Positions 39,601 through 45,600 of a DNA stretch of 64,000 bases are shown here, piece after piece (position 1 is the first letter of the stretch; each line of letters begins with the position of its first letter). This stretch comes from Heliocidaris tuberculata (lineage: Eukaryota > Echinodermata > Echinoidea > Camarodonta > Echinometridae): contig CM046844.1 of NCBI GenBank assembly GCA_025618425.1, positions 10,563,558 through 10,627,557 on the forward strand, read 5' to 3'. The notes below the pieces were generated by a model. The model did not search any database. It had not been told where the DNA came from and saw only the letters and a program-made list of their open reading frames with translations. A program made the translations under genes and the position numbers.

Positions 39601-42600
39601 TACTCCAAAAATCAATTTAATACCTTTAGAGGATAAGTAGTAATTTGGCATTGAATGAAAGTATTACAAAAGCTCTCCAAACATTCATTATCTTTGAACT
39701 TAGTGAAAAAAAGGAGTCATTTTAAAATGCCCAAAAAACATATTTCTAAGTCGAATTACGACTCACAAACTTGAGACATGATAGAATTATAATGAAACTA
39801 CCCATTTCTATCAAAAACAGAAAATCAACTGATCCAAGCAAATTTACTGTTTTGGGCTGTTTGCTACGTTGTGGTCCGTGCGACTTATTGTAGGTTTTGA
39901 GGCGGCGGGTCACAAATAATCCGTAAAAAAATTTACTTCACCCAATTTAATTTGTTTTTACCTTCTATCTTCCTCCAGGGTGTAGACTTCACGCTTGATG
40001 GTGCAAGTGCTGCTGATAACGGCCTTAACAGTGTAAGCTCACAGGGTGACTGGCTACATGTCTTCAACAGAGGGCTCACGAATCTACTTAATGATAGGCC
40101 AGACAATAACAAGATATTTGACTGGATAGAGGTGAGTTGATCATCATAGATAGTAGATGGTAGTTTGGTTTAGCACATGATCAGTCACATGATCAGTCCT
40201 ATAACCAGTCACCTGACCAGGTGTGAACAGATGATCATGTTCATGATAGTTATGTAGATTTGAAATCCAGTGAGATACTAAACAATAGCAAGATATTTGA
40301 CTGATAGAGGTGAGTTGATCATCTTTTATTCTCAAGAGGGGGTGATTTGACATGTGCTCTGGTGAAAATTGTTCTGGGTTTCATTTGCTTGAGGGCTTCT
40401 TTTGTCAAAGGTAAAGGGTTAGGGTAAGGCGTTGTATTGTCCTGGATTGAAATTGGGGATTCTAATAGTGAAAAACAATTGACCCTCGTAGGAATACACA
40501 TACAGTTAACAACAGAATTATTCATACCCCTTGGAAAATAGCAGTTTTTTGCATTTTTCCTAAAAATGAAAGGGGAACTGAAGTTACTTGCACATCACTT
40601 GCATACATTTAGTTATGAGTGCTGTTTCTGATTTCACCTCATTTGCATAACAATAGCAGTGGTGAGTTATCCAAATTTGGTGATGTTCAAAATTATTCAT
40701 ACCCTTGGTGATTCATAGTACATATTCATAATATATCTGTAAAGCGCTTAGAGACATCTCCAATGTATTAGGCGCTATATAAAAGCGGAATATTATTATT
40801 ATTATAGACTTCGTCAATCAGTATGAATAAAATCTTTGTGATTAAAGCTTGTAACACTTTATTTACACTGTCACAAGGCTTCTAGAGGCCTCTACTGAGA
40901 GATCAGGCCAATACCTGGTCTCCTATGGCTCGATCTCCTTGAGGATGTTGTTTACACATGATGCCATCACCTGGTCTTCAGGGTCTTCGGTGGATTTAAA
41001 ACAGATTTTGTGTCTACAGGTGGTATAGGTTTAGACATAATGAGGATAGGACTACGATATTGATATTTTCAGTAAATTTTCCATGCAGTTTAATGAAAAT
41101 TCTGTATCTAAGATGAAACAAAACAAAAGGCATTCACTGTTGCACTGTCTGAGGGAAGGTATACCCTCATGCTTTTGCGCCATTGTCATTAAGACTGATA
41201 GAACTAATGGTTATGGTTAGTTGGTGCCATTTTTATCACTTTGTTCAGTTACATTAATTTAGAAATTTTGGATCTGGACACCTGCCAAAAGGGCCTTCAA
41301 GTGGGTACTCTGGTGAAGCTTGAATACTGATCTTTATCTTCCAGTGTGCTGTCAAAGTGGTAGCATTTTGTGCACTCTAGCTGGTAACATTGAGAAAATA
41401 TGGTATAAACTTGGTTCCCAGTGACATCATGGCTTGTACCCACCATACCAAGGATAGTATCAAGAATAAGAAGATTGACACAGTAAAAGTCAATTTGTGA
41501 TGTGTATGGTACTCAGAGGTTAAATACTGTTATTCATGGTATCCTGGCATTAGAGTCATGAAATGACGTAAACATCACCAATATGGCCTTCCTGAGCACT
41601 CTGATTGAGAATAGGGCCAAAGAATAAGGGAGAACCCTCCCCCAGGCAGTGCAACAGGGAAGGGCTCCAGTGAAGGTCTCTTCAGGAAGGATGCTTTACT
41701 TCATCATAGATTCAGAATTTTCATTAAAATGCATGGAAAAATGCATGGAAAAATGACTGAAAATGTCAATATCATAGTCCTGTCATCATTAAAGGGGGTA
41801 CCCAATGCTGAAACAATGTTAGTTCATTTAAAAGATCATGATTTTATTAGAAGAAAATCATCTGCCTTAATTTTTTTTTTAAATTCGTGTTGCCAGAAAA
41901 TCCCCGAAATGTAAGATTTCAGGATATTTTGGCCACTCAGCTGTGTCCCAATTTCAGCTAGGTAACCACAATGACGTCAAAGTGGTTACCTTGTCGCGCA
42001 ATTATAGCAAAATGCGCGCAAGGTGTAATGCATTTTGTACAGTCTAGCGCGCAACACATCTGCAATACGCGAACCTGGGTAACCACTTTGACGTCATTGT
42101 GGATACCTAGCTGAAATTGGGACACAGCTGAGGGGCCAAAATATCCTGAAGTCTTACCATATTTCGGGGATTTTTCTGGCAACACGAATTTTAAAAAAAC
42201 TTAAGGCAGATGATTTTCTGCTAATAAAATCATGATCTTTTAAATGAACTAACATTGTTTCAGCATTGGGTACCCCCTTTAAGGCTATAACTGCACCACC
42301 TTTAGAAACGAAATCTGCTTTAGATCTAAGGAAGCCCCTGAAGGTCAGTTGAAGGCATGTCTGGACAGCATCTTCAAGGATTTTGAGCAATTGGAGACCA
42401 GGTATTGGCTTGATCTCCCAGTAGAGACCTCCAGAAGAAAATAGAGTGTTACAAGCATTAATCAGAAGGACTGGATTCATACTGATTGACAAAGTCAATA
42501 AATCACCAAGGGTATGAATAATTTTGAACATCACCAAATTTGGATAACTCACTTTTTCTATTGTTATGCAAATGAGGTGAAACCAGAAACAGCATTCATG

Positions 42601-45600
42601 TGTAGATGATAACTAATTCAAGTAATGTGCAAGTAGGCCTGAGTCATCACGGGTACCCGAACGGGAATTCCCTACAAAAGAAAATTTGAGTGTATGTAGT
42701 GACGGGAGTCAACAGTCAAGGTAAAATTGCTAAACTAAAATGCAGCATAGAGGACAGTTACTGAATCCAAATCGATAAAACGATGCTTTTCCCACAAGAA
42801 ATAACATTTTGGAATGAAAATAAGAAATTATGAAGTACAGTCAAAGGTCTCTTTGTTACCTAAAATTGAGGGCTGAAAGAGGAAATCAAGCTTCGTGGTA
42901 CCGTGCACGTTCAGAAATGAAGTCCGAATGTGAGTCACCTGTGCCCAGTGCGCACGAATACAGCCCTAGACTGTAATACACACAGATGAGGGTCGAATAT
43001 AACTGATGTGATCGGATCAAAGTAAGCTTGAAAACAACTAAAAATAAATGTGGGCACTAGATCAGGTGATCGGCCACAACTGTTCCTCTCTGCTGCCATC
43101 TGCGGTCTTGCTACGCAGAACAATGTCAAATATGGCTGCCTAATCTCGATATGAAGTGCACTCGTAATCCTCCACCATCCTTTTTTCTTTGAGATATTAT
43201 GGATACCCATACTATTTTTTGCCAAAGAAAAGAATTGTTTAACGTAATTTTGTATTTTTGTTGTCGCTTATGTATTTTTGGTTGTTTTCAAGCTTACTTT
43301 TGGCACGATCACATCAGTTATATTTTACCCTCGTCTGTGTGTATTACGGTGTAAGGCTGTATTCGAGCGCACTGAGCACCGGTGACTCCCGTTCTGACTT
43401 CATTTCTGAACGCGCACAGTACCGCCTAGCTTGAATCTTCCTCGTAGCTCTTATTTTTTTTTTTAGACTCATGAAAAGACCTATCATCGTCTGAAATGAT
43501 TTCCATTTATTACTGCAGCAAATATGATTGGATTACATTGAAATTCAGTTTGTGAATTGCATGTCTAAAGTTCTAAATTGCAATATACAATGTATTAGTG
43601 CTAAAATTAGGTTGGAAATACCCGAAATCCGAAAATGCAAACCCGGGTTTCAGCGTGACAGGCGGGGACCGGTCAGGGAACTGTTTCGACTCAGGCCTAT
43701 GTGCAAGTAACTTCAGTGCCTCTTTCATTTTCAGAAAAAATGCAAAAAACTGTAATTTTCCAAGGGGTATGAATAATTTTGTTGTTAACTGTACATATTT
43801 GAAAAGAGCACAGCTGCAGATGCCTTCTCAGTGGAAACTGAAATGATATTAATTACAAATATGTTTTCATCTGCAAGCTTGGGTGTTGTCTGCAAGCTTG
43901 TGAAAACCCTTGTTTTGTGCCTGTACTTTATTCATGTTACCTACATGAATAGTGATTACAATTTTTGCAGGGTGTGTGTAGTTATGTGATGGTATGCTAG
44001 TTACAAAGAGAATCCGAAAGAGACCTGTCCACAAATATGTTGAAATTTTATGCATACTTCTAAAGCAAAGGTTGTTCTTGACAACCTGAAAGCTTGTCAG
44101 AGGCTTGTCAGAGGCTTGTCATTGTCAGCAGACATAGCAATAAGTAATATATGCAAACTGGGATTCCAAGTATGTAGTTCATTCATTAGTAACAGGTTAA
44201 TGGAATACCTCGTTACTTGGTCCACAGGAAAGAAACATCCATAAATTTGAATAACTTTGTGAACAGGTCTATTAGAGAAAACATGCGTTTATGACACTGG
44301 TATTAATTGAAATGAATATTGTATTTTATGGGTCACTTTAATTGCAACTTCACTTTTTGTTCTATTTACTTTCAGCATAATGTGGCAGACACACAGAAGC
44401 AGCACTCTGAATTTATTCGTGCCTTAGTTACTATAATCTGCCAGAACGCAGCAGAGGGTAAGAAAAATGGCTGATTCTAAAATCTGTTTTGTTCTACTAT
44501 ATATATTAGAAAATCAGAAAGTATGTCAAATGAATGTTAATGATAATCTGCATATTAAATACAGCTGTGTAAAACTACTTTTGCAAAGCTTAAGTTTTAT
44601 GATATCTTATGGGTTTTGTTTATCAAACTGTTATCAGAGTTTTTATGATTGTACTGTCTTGCTAATCCCTCCTGGCACAGTGGAATCACTTTCTGTATTT
44701 ATGTCTTCCTCGTTCTCTTTCCAGGTGAAGGGCAGAGCTGCCGTATTGACCCTGAAATCCTAAAGCAACGTGGTCCAGTATTACAACGCTACATTGATAA
44801 CAAGCGCCCTCTAGAGCTTCAAGCACTATATGCTGTCCAGGCGCTCAATCATTCACTGCACAGCCCTCCAGGTAACAATTTTCAAGACACACATGCTGTC
44901 TGAATGTGAAGCCCCCAAGATGGTAGTGCAGGGAGCTGTCGGGGTGGAAGGGTCCTATCGTAGGGCAGTATGTTGCCATGATCTAGCATTCCTTACAGAT
45001 ATTTACCCTAAAATTCACTGGAAATCATGCAAGGAATACCAAATGATCTCCTGCAAACATCTTTTGATACAAGAAGAACAACACAACTACATTTAACACA
45101 CTTCTTTCCAAATTCCTTTTTGCTACCAAACCTGTACATGAGCCATTGCATGAAAATGTCTTCTCAGACTTCTTTATTGAATATCATTTGGGTCTTACAG
45201 ACTGCTGTTATTCAGGTAACAATGAATTTGATGAATCTCCACATAAAACACTTTGAAACTAATTCAAAGCATTGCAAAGGCATAATTTGTTGATGAATTA
45301 ATGGAAAAATGCTCAAATTTTTTATTCTTTTTAGCAATTTAGACTTTTCCTGAGAAATGTTTGGAAATATGTACCAGTGTGGTAACAAGTTATTCTGTGC
45401 AAATTTGTGAAAATGAATTTTAGATAACACCCACCTCTGATGTGTAAAATATAATTACCCCATAAGTTTGAAGATACATGTATTTCAATGTTTTTATGCT
45501 AACTCTTATGCCCTTTCTCCTGTTTCAGGTCTACTAAGAATCTTGTTTGATGTCCTCTATGATGAAGATGTAGTAACAGAAGAAGCATTTTATGACTGGA

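Larger units (their letters stand above)
40503..43791. mobile_element. TA-flanked long inverted-repeat transposon (Tc1/mariner-like), non-autonomous, with three nested insertions
   Basis: Ends are CAGTTAACAACAGAATTATT and its complement AATAATTTTGTTGTTAACTG, each flanked by TA (40,501-2; 43,792-3). The arms of about 500 bp pair from both ends (40,503-41,040 with 42,283-42,633 plus 43,700-43,791). Removing the nested pieces leaves about 1.6-1.7 kb. No transposase motif was recognised in the 41,040-41,788 loop. The superfamily call rests on the TA duplication and CAGT terminus. Confidence 0.8.

Noticed and set aside
41729..42552. Open frames within the TTAA MITE and its flanks as a transposase
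   Set aside because: They run through the inverted arms on both strands and show no DDE/D motif or recognised transposase sequence.
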